From: an uncultured bacterium
GTDB taxonomy: Bacteria > Bacillota > Clostridia > Oscillospirales > Oscillospiraceae
Assembly (NCBI GenBank): GCA_947073515.1
Contig: CAMTMC010000007.1
Location: forward strand, 22,157-86,156
Length of the DNA stretch: 64,000 bases
Direction: 5' to 3'
Under the pieces are notes generated by a model, which was not told the origin of the DNA, did no database searches, and saw nothing but the letters and a program-made list of their open reading frames with translations. Below, in pieces: positions 32,442-40,800 of this stretch; the first letter of the stretch is position 1, and every line of letters starts with the position of its first letter. A program made the translations under genes and the position numbers.

Positions 32442-33692
32442 TTACCGGCCCAGCCACTGGGCGTAGTCCCCGGCGCTCCCTACCCGGCCCACGGCGGATA
32501 GGGAGGCGCGCTCCATCTGGAACAGCTCCCCGGCCAGATCCCGGAGCTGCTCCCGGGTGACGGCGTCATAGAGGGCGATGACCTCATCGGTCTCCCGTAC
32601 CCGGCCGTACAGCAGGGCGGAGGAACCAAGGTGGCTCATCCGGGCCTGGACGGACTCGGTGCCCATGAGGAGGTTGGCCTTGGCCTGCTCCCGGACCCGG
32701 TCCACCTCTTCCGGAGCGGGGCCCCGCTCGGCCAGCTCCAGCGCCACCCGCCGGGCGGCCTCCAGGGCCTGCCGCTCCTGGTCCGGGCTCACGGCGGCGT
32801 AGATCCCCAGCAGGCCGGTGTCCTCGTGGTCGGCCACGTAGGAGTAGACGGTGTAGCACAGGCCCCGCCGCTCCCGCAGCTCCTGGAACAGGCGGGAGGA
32901 ACAGCCGCCCCCCAGCAGGGAGTTGAGCAGGAGCATCTGCTGGCGGCGCTCGTCCAGATAGGAGGGGGCGGGAAAGGCCAGGATCAGGTGGTTTTGCTCG
33001 ATGGCCTTCTTTTTGGCGGTGACAGCCGGCCGGTAGGCCAGGGGGCGGATGGGGTCGGGCTGGCCGGGCTCCAGGGAGGCGAGGAGGGATTTTAACGTCT
33101 CCACCTGGGAGCCGGTGAAGCTGCCCGCCAGGGCGGCCACCATTTTTTGCCCCCGGTAGCGCTCCCGCCGCCACTGGTCCAGCCAGGGGCCGTCCATCTG
33201 AGAGAGGGTGGACTGCCGGCCCAGGATGGGCCGGGCCAGGGGGGTGCCCTTGTAGACGGCGGCGGACAGCCGCTCGGACACCAGATCCTCGGGGGTGTCC
33301 TCGTACATATCAATTTCCTCTAAAATCACACTCCGCTCCAGTTCCACGTCCCCCTGGTCAAACCGGGAGTGGAACAGCATATCCCCCAAAATGTCCAGGG
33401 CGTAGTCCAGGTGGCTGTCCAGGGCGCGGCCGTAAAAGCAGGTGTGCTCCTTGGTGGTGTAGGCGTTGAACTGGCCGCCGATGGCGTCCATGTCCCGGGC
33501 CAGCTGGGCGGCGGAGCGGCGGGCCGTGCCCTTGAAGAGCATATGCTCGATGAAGTGGGCGGCGCCGTTCTCCTGGGCGCTCTCGTGGCGGGAGCCCACG
33601 CCGATGAAGAAGCCCAGGGCGGCGGAGCGGGCGCCGGGGACCCGCTGGGTCAGCAGACGGGCCCCGTTGGGCAGGGTGATCTGGTCGTACAT
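32442..33692 (-). CDS. M16-family zinc metallopeptidase (pitrilysin type)
   Basis: Peptidase of 416 residues with the inverted zinc motif HFIEH (about 47-51, in NGAAHFIEHMLFKG) and the third ligand region LERSVILEEIDMYEDTPED (about 118-136). The second half is the inactive M16 domain with LNSLLGGGCSSRLFQELRE. This matches the processing-peptidase-like YmxG/PepR group of Firmicutes. The start is the ATG at 33692, with TTGGAGG upstream; the longer frame runs into the promoter region. Substrates are unknown. Confidence 0.93.
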   Translation of the reverse strand: MYDQITLPNGARLLTQRVPGARSAALGFFIGVGSRHESAQENGAAHFIEHMLFKGTARRSAAQLARDMDAIGGQFNAYTTKEHTCFYGRALDSHLDYALDILGDMLFHSRFDQGDVELERSVILEEIDMYEDTPEDLVSERLSAAVYKGTPLARPILGRQSTLSQMDGPWLDQWRRERYRGQKMVAALAGSFTGSQVETLKSLLASLEPGQPDPIRPLAYRPAVTAKKKAIEQNHLILAFPAPSYLDERRQQMLLLNSLLGGGCSSRLFQELRERRGLCYTVYSYVADHEDTGLLGIYAAVSPDQERQALEAARRVALELAERGPAPEEVDRVREQAKANLLMGTESVQARMSHLGSSALLYGRVRETDEVIALYDAVTREQLRDLAGELFQMERASLSAVGRVGSAGDYAQWLGR

Positions 33693-33891
33693 AGAAACCT
33701 CCAAGCTGTATCGTGGAAGAAGGCCGGTTGAACTCCTTCCGTTGGGTTGACTATACCATAAAACAGGGCGCCCGTCCACCGGGAGAAATGTTTGGAGTGT
33801 CTGCCGGGAAGATATGTTTTTATGGTCCCCGCCCCGGCGGGCCAGATAGAAAAAAACCGCTTGGGGAACCGCCAAAATTTTTCCCGCCTAT

Positions 33892-33921
33892 GTATAACCA
33901 TCCAGGGGCCTGTCCAAACTA
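33892..33921 (+). promoter_or_regulatory. possible sigma-F-type promoter of the SpoIIQ-like gene
   Basis: GTATA, a 15-bp spacer, then GTCCAAACTA, fitting GYWTA and 6 of 8 fixed positions of GGNRANANTW. The position, 18 bp before the GTG start, is reasonable only for a short leader. Sporulation control is inference. The rest of the 33693-33939 gap holds an extended -10 (TGGTATAGT) for the M16 gene on the minus strand. Confidence 0.35.
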
Positions 33922-33939
33922 GGCTTCGGAGGTGGTTTT

Positions 33940-34698
33940 GTGAGAAACCAAGGCTTTATGAAGAAGCTGGGCGACTTCATGCTGGGAAAGGGCTTTTACA
34001 TAGTCCTGTTCCTGTGTGTCGCCACCATAGGAATTTCGGGCTATTATCTGCTTCAGACCGTTGTAGGGGGCGTGGGCGGCGTGGAGCCGGCCGGGGCCTC
34101 CGCCTCAGTGACCATCCCGGACCAGGGGCCCTCCCGCCCTGCGGCGCCGGCCACTCCGTCCAACCCGCCGGTGGAGGAGGTCCCCGCCGAGCCTCCCATC
34201 CCGCCGGCGGAGCCGGCTGACCAGCCGGACGACCCGGAGCCCCTGGCCGAGAAGGGCCGGGAGCCGGAGGAGGATCAGGGGCTGAAATCCACCGTCTTTA
34301 CCTGGCCGGTGAAGGGGGCTGTCCTGCGGGACTACAGCGTGGAGACCCTGTCCCTGGACCCCACCTTGGGGGACTGGCGCACCCACGGGGGGCTGGACAT
34401 CGCCGCCGCCCAGGGGGTTCAGGTCATCTCTATGAGCGCCGGCACCGTCTCCAAGGTGTATGAGGACGGCCTGATGGGCACCACAGTGGTGGTGGATCAC
34501 GGCGGCGGCCTTCAGTCCTGGTACTGCAATCTGGCGCCGGAGCCCTCCGTCCAGGAGGGGGACACGGTGGAGATCGGCGGGGTGCTGGGCCGGGTCGGCG
34601 GAAGCGCCATCGCCGAGGTGGGGGTGGGCTCCCACCTGCACCTGGAGACCACCTTGGACGGCCAGATGGTTGACCCCAGGGAGTATTTGCCCCAATAA
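33940..34698 (+). CDS. M23 peptidase-domain protein, SpoIIQ-like
   Basis: Membrane-anchored protein of 252 residues: one N-terminal membrane segment (about 19-42), a long Pro/Glu-rich linker (about 50-118) and a C-terminal LytM/M23 domain. Zinc ligands appear intact (THGGLDIA near 147 and SHLHLET near 231). The size and layout match SpoIIQ, which with SpoIIIAH joins the forespore to the mother cell. It starts at a GTG with GGAGGTGG upstream. A terminator follows directly. The SpoIIQ assignment rests on architecture and a spore-forming context. Confidence 0.8.
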   Translation: MRNQGFMKKLGDFMLGKGFYIVLFLCVATIGISGYYLLQTVVGGVGGVEPAGASASVTIPDQGPSRPAAPATPSNPPVEEVPAEPPIPPAEPADQPDDPEPLAEKGREPEEDQGLKSTVFTWPVKGAVLRDYSVETLSLDPTLGDWRTHGGLDIAAAQGVQVISMSAGTVSKVYEDGLMGTTVVVDHGGGLQSWYCNLAPEPSVQEGDTVEIGGVLGRVGGSAIAEVGVGSHLHLETTLDGQMVDPREYLPQ

Positions 34699-34705
34699 AA
34701 AAGTG

Positions 34706-34737
34706 GACGCCACCGGATAGACGGTGGCGTCTGTTTT
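34706..34737 (+). terminator. intrinsic terminator
   Basis: Stem GACGCCACCG/CGGTGGCGTC followed by TGTTTTT, ending the SpoIIQ-like transcript. Confidence 0.88.
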
Positions 34738-35801
34738 TATGCTTGGGACAGGAGAGTATCCCGGATGTTCTGGGCGAAGGCCTCCAGACGGGTTTGGATG
34801 CCTGGCAGGGCCAGGGCCTGGCCGGGGGAGTTGGCCGTCTCCATGAGGGCGAAGTTCTGGGGGAGATAGAAGGATTTGTTCATGTTCATGGCGGCCACCA
34901 CCTGCCGGGCCAGGATGTCCCCGCCGGAGTAGCCGGAGACGATGATGGCGAACACCGCCTTGTTATAGAAGCGGGTCTGGCGGAACAGGGCGGTGAGCCG
35001 GTTGATGAAGGCGGTGAGGTTGGCGGACAGGGCGTCGTTGTAGTTGGGGCAGAGGAGGACCAGGGCGTCCGCCTCCCGGACGGCGGGGTAGACCTCCTCC
35101 GACATAAGGCCGCCGTAAAAACAGCCCCCCCGCTCCCCGAAGTGGAGGCACATGGTGTAGGGACAGCCGGAGCAGTCGGACAGGGTGCCGTTGCGCAGGC
35201 CGATCTCCTGGATGGAGCAGCGGTCCTCCAGCCGCTCCCGCACCCGACCCCACAGGGCCATGGTGTTGGAGGTGTGGTGGCTGGAGGCGTGGAGGGCTAA
35301 AATATTTGGACGGTTTCGTCTGGGGAAGGATTCCGACTCCAGGCGCTGGGCCAGCCCGGCGGCGGCGGCCCGGTAGGCCTCCATCAGGCCGCAGCCCAGG
35401 TTGCCCGCCTGGACGGTGAAATTGGCCAGAGAGCCGGTGGCCTCCACCAGAGGGCGGCCCAGCAGGGCGCACCCCGCCTGGTTCAGGGCCAGGGCCCCCT
35501 CGGCGGCGGTGGACTTGGTGTACAGCTCGCTGGCGCCGTCCACAATGAGGCCGCCCACACAGCCGGACAGCAGGCCGGGCTCCTTCCGCAGACGGGCCAG
35601 GATACGCTGGTACTCCAGGTTGACCCCGGTGTCCCCCAGGGGGAGGGCCAGGAGGATTTTCTGGCCGTGGAGGCTGTCCAGTTCTCCGGCGGAGCGGAGA
35701 ATACGGACTTCCCGGCCCGCCAGGGCCTGGTTCAGAATCCCGTCCAGCCGCTGGCCAGCCCAGCCGCAGTCGGGGGTGGGATGGATGAGGGTGATGGGCA
35801 T
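34737..35801 (-). CDS. flavodoxin-fold NAD(P)H-dependent oxidoreductase with extra N-terminal domain
   Basis: Protein of 354 residues. The C-terminal half (about 170-354) is an NADPH-dependent FMN reductase fold, with NILALHASSHHTSNTMALW as phosphate loop, a Cys cluster (CSGCPYTMC, then CFYG) and CPNYNDALSANLTAFINR. The N-terminal ~165 residues form an alpha/beta domain without a named family. Such iron-sulfur flavoprotein relatives accept electrons from NAD(P)H or ferredoxin. The start at 35801 has AAAGGAGG 7 nt upstream. The gene stands alone and its substrate is unknown. Confidence 0.8.
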   Translation of the reverse strand: MPITLIHPTPDCGWAGQRLDGILNQALAGREVRILRSAGELDSLHGQKILLALPLGDTGVNLEYQRILARLRKEPGLLSGCVGGLIVDGASELYTKSTAAEGALALNQAGCALLGRPLVEATGSLANFTVQAGNLGCGLMEAYRAAAAGLAQRLESESFPRRNRPNILALHASSHHTSNTMALWGRVRERLEDRCSIQEIGLRNGTLSDCSGCPYTMCLHFGERGGCFYGGLMSEEVYPAVREADALVLLCPNYNDALSANLTAFINRLTALFRQTRFYNKAVFAIIVSGYSGGDILARQVVAAMNMNKSFYLPQNFALMETANSPGQALALPGIQTRLEAFAQNIRDTLLSQA

Positions 35802-35881
35802 GGCATCGCCTCCTTTCAGCAGGATTAGTGGGTTGAAAGCCAAAATAAGACGGATTCATCTATATCTTGATTTGCAGCGGT

Positions 35882-36454
35882 TCAGCGGGATACCGCCCGT
35901 CCGGCCAGCCCCTTGACCGCGTGAAACAGGGTGGCGGACAGCAGGATGGCCAGGCTGTTCCAGATGATATCATTGACATCAAAGCTGCGGCCAAACACCG
36001 GCTGAAGCAGCTCGATGGACAGGCAGAGGGCCAGGCCGGTTCCCACCGTCTGGCCCCAGGAGCTCCGGGGGCGGAACAGGGGGTGGAGCAGGCCGAAGGG
36101 GAAGAACATCAGCAGGTTGCCCAGCTGCTCCCGGTCCGCCAGGGAGAGGGTGGGGATCAGGTCGAATTCCCAGGAGAACCAGCGAATGGAACGGCCGCTG
36201 GGCATGTGGTAAAAGAGGAAATAGTACAGAACCCCCATCAGATCCAGAAACAGGGTGAGGCACAGCAGGCCGGTGAGGTAGCACACAAACAGGGCGGGGA
36301 CAAGGTCCCGCACAAGGGGGCCGCCGCTGTGTTTTCTCCGGCGGAGGACAAAAATCAGGCCGGCGGTCAGAGCGATGGGGAGGGCCTGGAGGAAAAAGCC
36401 GGGGTAGGTGCTAAAGAAAAAATACTGGAAGTTCATGTCGTCGGGGAAGTACAT
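35882..36454 (-). CDS. VanZ-family membrane protein
   Basis: Membrane protein of 190 residues with five hydrophobic segments. It carries the VanZ pattern: RWFSWEFDLIPTLSLADREQLGNLLMFFPFG (read as DLIP then NLLMFFPFG), and the last-helix motif SFDVNDIIWNSLA. VanZ relatives give low-level teicoplanin resistance in enterococci, but most are uncharacterised. It starts at the ATG at 36454 with AAGGAGG upstream, 11 bp after the LDH-like gene. Confidence 0.88.
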   Translation of the reverse strand: MYFPDDMNFQYFFFSTYPGFFLQALPIALTAGLIFVLRRRKHSGGPLVRDLVPALFVCYLTGLLCLTLFLDLMGVLYYFLFYHMPSGRSIRWFSWEFDLIPTLSLADREQLGNLLMFFPFGLLHPLFRPRSSWGQTVGTGLALCLSIELLQPVFGRSFDVNDIIWNSLAILLSATLFHAVKGLAGRAVSR

Positions 36455-36465
36455 AGGGGGCCTCC

Positions 36466-37752
36466 TTACAAAACCTCTTTCAAATGCTCCGCCGCCTCCC
36501 GGATGTGGCCGAAGAGCTGGTCGGGGATGTGGGGAAGCAACTCGGTCTCCACCCCGGCGGGGGTGAAGCGGTTTTTCACCCCCATGTAGATGCCGTCCAG
36601 GAAGACGGAGCCACAGTGCCACTCCCCCCGGAGGGTGAGGAGGAGGGACAGCGCCCCGGAGGACAGGGCGGGGGCCACGTAGGGCTTGAAGCCGATCTCC
36701 CGCATTTTCAGATTGGCGGTGACGGTGAGGCGGGTCAGCTCCTGGGAGATCTCCTCGTCGTAATGCTCAATGGAGTTGGCGATGAACAGGCCGGTGCCGT
36801 GGGGGCCAAAGGAGCGGCCCTCGGTGAGGAAGGAGGCCAGCCGCCCGTCCCGCTTGGCGAAGTAGGCCGCCCGGGCGTTCATTACCCCCAGGCCGAAGCC
36901 CTGGACCTGCTCGGGCCGGAGGCCCCTGCCGTCCCAGCCGCCGTTTTCGTCCCGGTTGCTCTCCAGATAGGCGGTTTTGGCCAGGGGGTCCACCGGGTCG
37001 GACACGGCGCACCACAGGCCCTTGAACTGCCGCTCCCGGGCCAGTTTGGCGTATTGTTTCACGATCTTGGCGTTGTTCTCAAACTGGTACATCCGCACGT
37101 CCTTCACCTGGGAGCCCACCGGCGGGATGCCCTTGGAGGCCACAAAGACGAACATGTCGCAGTCGAAAAGCTCTTCCGGCTTGACCACGTGGACCTCCGG
37201 GAAGGCGTCGTAGTCCCAGGGCAGGCTGATCTGGCCCATCTCAAACTCCCAGCGGTCGGTGATCTGGCCGCTGAGGTCGCAGATACCGATGGAGGAGATC
37301 ACGTCCCCGCCCAGCAGCTTCAGGCCGGTGAGGAGGGTGGAGCCCACGTCCCCGATGGCCAGGATGTTCACCCGCTTCTTCCCAGGGCTGGGGGACCAGT
37401 GAAGCAGCTCCTCCCAGCCGGGGCGGGCGGTGTTGACAGCGGTGAGCCGGCCGTCCCGGATGGCGGCGGAGACGGTTTCGTCCAGGCTGGCGGCGAGGGT
37501 TGTCCCGTGATGCAAAATAGAGACGGAGCCGTCTAAAAAAGAGGGGAGGCGGGAGGCGTCCAGCGCCTCCAGGCCATGGCCGGCCAGCAGCTGGCCGGGG
37601 TGGGTGACCTTGAAGGAGGCCCGGCCCAGCGCCGGGTCCCCGGGGACAGCGGCGTGCAGCCGCCAGCTGTTGGAGGGCTCGATCTCAGGGCCGAGGCCCT
37701 CCAGCGGGGCCAAGGAGGCCAGGGCGGCGCCGTTTACATTATAATAATACAT
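36466..37752 (-). CDS. lactate/malate-dehydrogenase-superfamily-like protein
   Basis: Protein of 428 residues. A central Rossmann motif, VNILAIGDVGSTLLTGLKLLGG (glycine-rich loop near 133), followed by ICDLSG, SDPVDPLAK (compare NPVD in LDH) and VQGFGLGVMNARAAYFA (compare the substrate-binding helix) place it near the LDH/MDH superfamily. The ~125-residue N-terminal extension is unusual. The catalytic His-Asp pair cannot be assigned with confidence. It lies 60 bp downstream of the giant gene, same strand, suggesting joint function in nucleotide or NAD(H)-linked metabolism. The enzymatic role is unknown. Confidence 0.7.
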   Translation of the reverse strand: MYYYNVNGAALASLAPLEGLGPEIEPSNSWRLHAAVPGDPALGRASFKVTHPGQLLAGHGLEALDASRLPSFLDGSVSILHHGTTLAASLDETVSAAIRDGRLTAVNTARPGWEELLHWSPSPGKKRVNILAIGDVGSTLLTGLKLLGGDVISSIGICDLSGQITDRWEFEMGQISLPWDYDAFPEVHVVKPEELFDCDMFVFVASKGIPPVGSQVKDVRMYQFENNAKIVKQYAKLARERQFKGLWCAVSDPVDPLAKTAYLESNRDENGGWDGRGLRPEQVQGFGLGVMNARAAYFAKRDGRLASFLTEGRSFGPHGTGLFIANSIEHYDEEISQELTRLTVTANLKMREIGFKPYVAPALSSGALSLLLTLRGEWHCGSVFLDGIYMGVKNRFTPAGVETELLPHIPDQLFGHIREAAEHLKEVL

Positions 37753-37812
37753 GTGGTATCACTTCCTGAACTCAGAATCGGGGGATAAGCCCGCCAGGGT
37801 CATGCCGCTCCG

Positions 37813-40800
37813 TCACATGTTCTGCCGCAGCAGCTGCTCCAGATCGTTTTCCAGGTAGACGGAGGCGGACAGGTTGGGGTCGTAGTGCAGGCAGGTGCCC
37901 TTGTCGGGGCACAGGGGGAGGATGACCGCCTCCGCCAGCCGGGAGAGGGTGAGGTTGCGGCCATAGAGGGTGCGGTACTCCTGCTCCAGGGCCCGGATGA
38001 CATCCAGGGAGCTCTCCAGGCAGGCCCGGGAGAGCTGGAGGACCTTCTCCCGGCCGCACTCCTCCTGGTAGGCGGGGGAGGCGTAGGGGAGGATGTGGTT
38101 GATGCCGGGGAGCAGGCCGGGCACCGGGGAGGTGGCCCGCCGGACCGTGTTGCCGCCGATGAAGGGGCATAGGGTGGCCTCCACAAACCACTGGCGGAGG
38201 GTGGGCAGGAAGTACACCGAGTCCACCGGGCGCTCCCGGTGGTTCATCAGGTCCTTGCCGTAGCCCGACAGGACGCCCACCAGCACCATGCGGATGGGCA
38301 CCCCCTCCTGCCGGAGGATGGGGTCCAGGGTTTTGAAGCGGAAGCCGGGGTGCATCAGGTCGTCCACCAGGATCACCGGCCGGTTGAAGGACTTGATGGT
38401 GCGGATCTGGCTGGGGATGGGGGCGTAGTAGGGGAAGGCCTCCATCACGCTCTCCGACAGGTCCGGGGAGAACACCTTGTCGGTGTGGACCGTCTTGGTG
38501 ACGGTGTTGGGCACCATCTTCCCCCGGAGGAGCTTTCCGTAGGGGACGCACATATTCTCCCCCAGCACCCGGGGGGTGGTGGGCACGGCGGGGACGTTGT
38601 TATAGGCGGTGATCTTCTCCAGCAGCCGCTGGTGGATCACGTCGGCGGACAGGGTGAGCAGGAGGGAGCCGGGGTAGAGCTGGGCCAGGGCCAGCTGGAG
38701 CCGCTCGTGGCCCCGGCGGATGGCGGACAGCACGTGCCGGTTGTGGCACAGCGGCTCCTGGATGGCGGTCTCCAGGTTCTGGATCAGCACCGACGGGGCG
38801 TGCATATCCACCTCCCAGATAGGGCGGCCCCGCTCCAGGGAGAGGAAGCCGGTACGGGTGAGCAGCTCCTCCACGGGGGGGGATATCTGGCCGTTGTGGG
38901 GGCGGAAGACGCCGTAGACACAGGACTCCTCCAGCGCCCGGGCCAGCAGCTCGCACAGGAGGAGCTGGTGGCAGTCCCGGTGGGGGTCGGAGGTGTCGGC
39001 GGCCAGGCCGGTGATGAGGAGGACCGGCCCGGAGGAGCGCAGGCGGACCCGGTTGGCCAGCTCGGTGTCCCCCAGGGCGGAGAAGAGCTGGGAGGAGGAC
39101 AGGTGGCGGAAGCTGATATAGCCCAGCAGACGGCTGTCCCTGCTGTTTTCCAGCAGAAGGACATGGTCGCCCTGCTCGGACATGGAGGAGCGCAGAAACT
39201 CATGGTCGGGCTGGCCGGCGGTGAGGGCCTCCAGCTGGAGGGGGTTGGGCTGGCCCAGCCAGTGGAAGGCCAGCTCGGTGGCCCCCAGCATGGATTTGTC
39301 CTGGCTGTCCCGGAGGTACAGGCCGTTTTGGTAGATGAAATCCTGGATCACCGGGTCGATGAAGCTGGAGATGTCCCGGTTCAGGTCCACGTTCTCCCGG
39401 ATGCGGGAGGAGCTGATGTCCTTCAGGTGGGAGGGGAGCTGGAGCTGGATGACCCGGCCGGAGATGGGCAGGTCCCGGGGCAGCTCGGCCTCCCCGGCAC
39501 GGCGGAAGATGACGTGGTTCATCCGGTGGATGGAGTAGGGCTTGGAGGGGGCCTTGTAGGAGGAGGCGTTGGCCACCACGTCGCTGCCCGCCACGATGTA
39601 CACCTCCTGGCCGGGAAAGAGCTCCACCAGCCGGCGCAGGTTGCCCGGGTTGGCGATGTTCACCGGGATGTCATCGGGGAACAGGTGGACGTGGAAGTCG
39701 CCGGCCACGGACATGTTGACGATCTGGCGGCGGATCAGGTGGGGCTGGGCCTTCTTGGACCAGGAGAACTCGTCCACAGCCAGGTAGACCTCAAAGCCCA
39801 GGTCCCGGATGGCGTGGACAATGCCCTTGTGGGAGAGGGTGAAGGGGTCGAAGGTGCCGGGGAAGAAGGCGATCTTCTTGGGCCGCTCAAAGGTGAAGGG
39901 GCCGCGGTCCAGCCGGCGGATGGCGATGAAGCGGTTGATGTGGGCCAGGGCCGCCGCCCGGTAGAAGAAGGTGAGGCCATCCTGGCGGGGGGACTCCTGC
40001 ACCAGGAAGAGGAGCTTGCGGTAGCACAGGGCGAACAGGCGGGCCTTCTCCTCCATGGGGAGGATCGGGCTGTCGAAGAGGAGTTTGCCGGCCACCAGCA
40101 GGGCCTCCTGCCGGACGGCCTCCCGGTAGTGGGCCAGGCCCTGGAGCAGCAGGCCCAGCAGCTCCCGGCGGCGGGCCTCGAAGGCCTGGTCCGACTGGGA
40201 GAAGCGGTCCCGGTAGGCGGGGTAGTGCTGGAGGAGGACGCCGATGGTGTTCAGGGCGCCGGCCACCGCGGAGTCGTTGGGGGAGCCCAGGAGGGATTTC
40301 AGCCACAGCACCTGCTCATCCAGCTCGGAGGGGTGGAGGAAGAGGGCGGCCTCCCCCAGATACTCGGGGATGTACTTGGAGATGGCGTACTGGCCCATCT
40401 CCAGGCCCTTGCCCAGCTCCACCACCACCTCGTTGCGCTGGTCCCGGCGCAGGGAGGCCAGGGTGAGCACCAGGGCGGAGCCGGCGGTGTGCCGGACCAC
40501 CACCCGCTCGGACACCTTGACCAGGTTGGAGAAGTGGGTGGCGATGTGGAGGATGTGGGTCTGAAGGCCGTGGTCCACCTGGTCCCGGAGGAGCTCCACG
40601 CCGGCCACCTTCACGATCCAGGGGGTGGCGGTCTTCAGGTTGTCCAGGAAGACCTCGCTGGTGATATCGGTGTGGTAGAGGGTCTGCTCCAGGGCGGAGA
40701 CATCGGCCCCCGCCCGGCGCAGGATCTTGCACTGGAGGAAAATGGTGGTCAGGTGGGTGTCCCGCACGCCCCGGACGATGTCCGCGATGCGGGCCATCTG

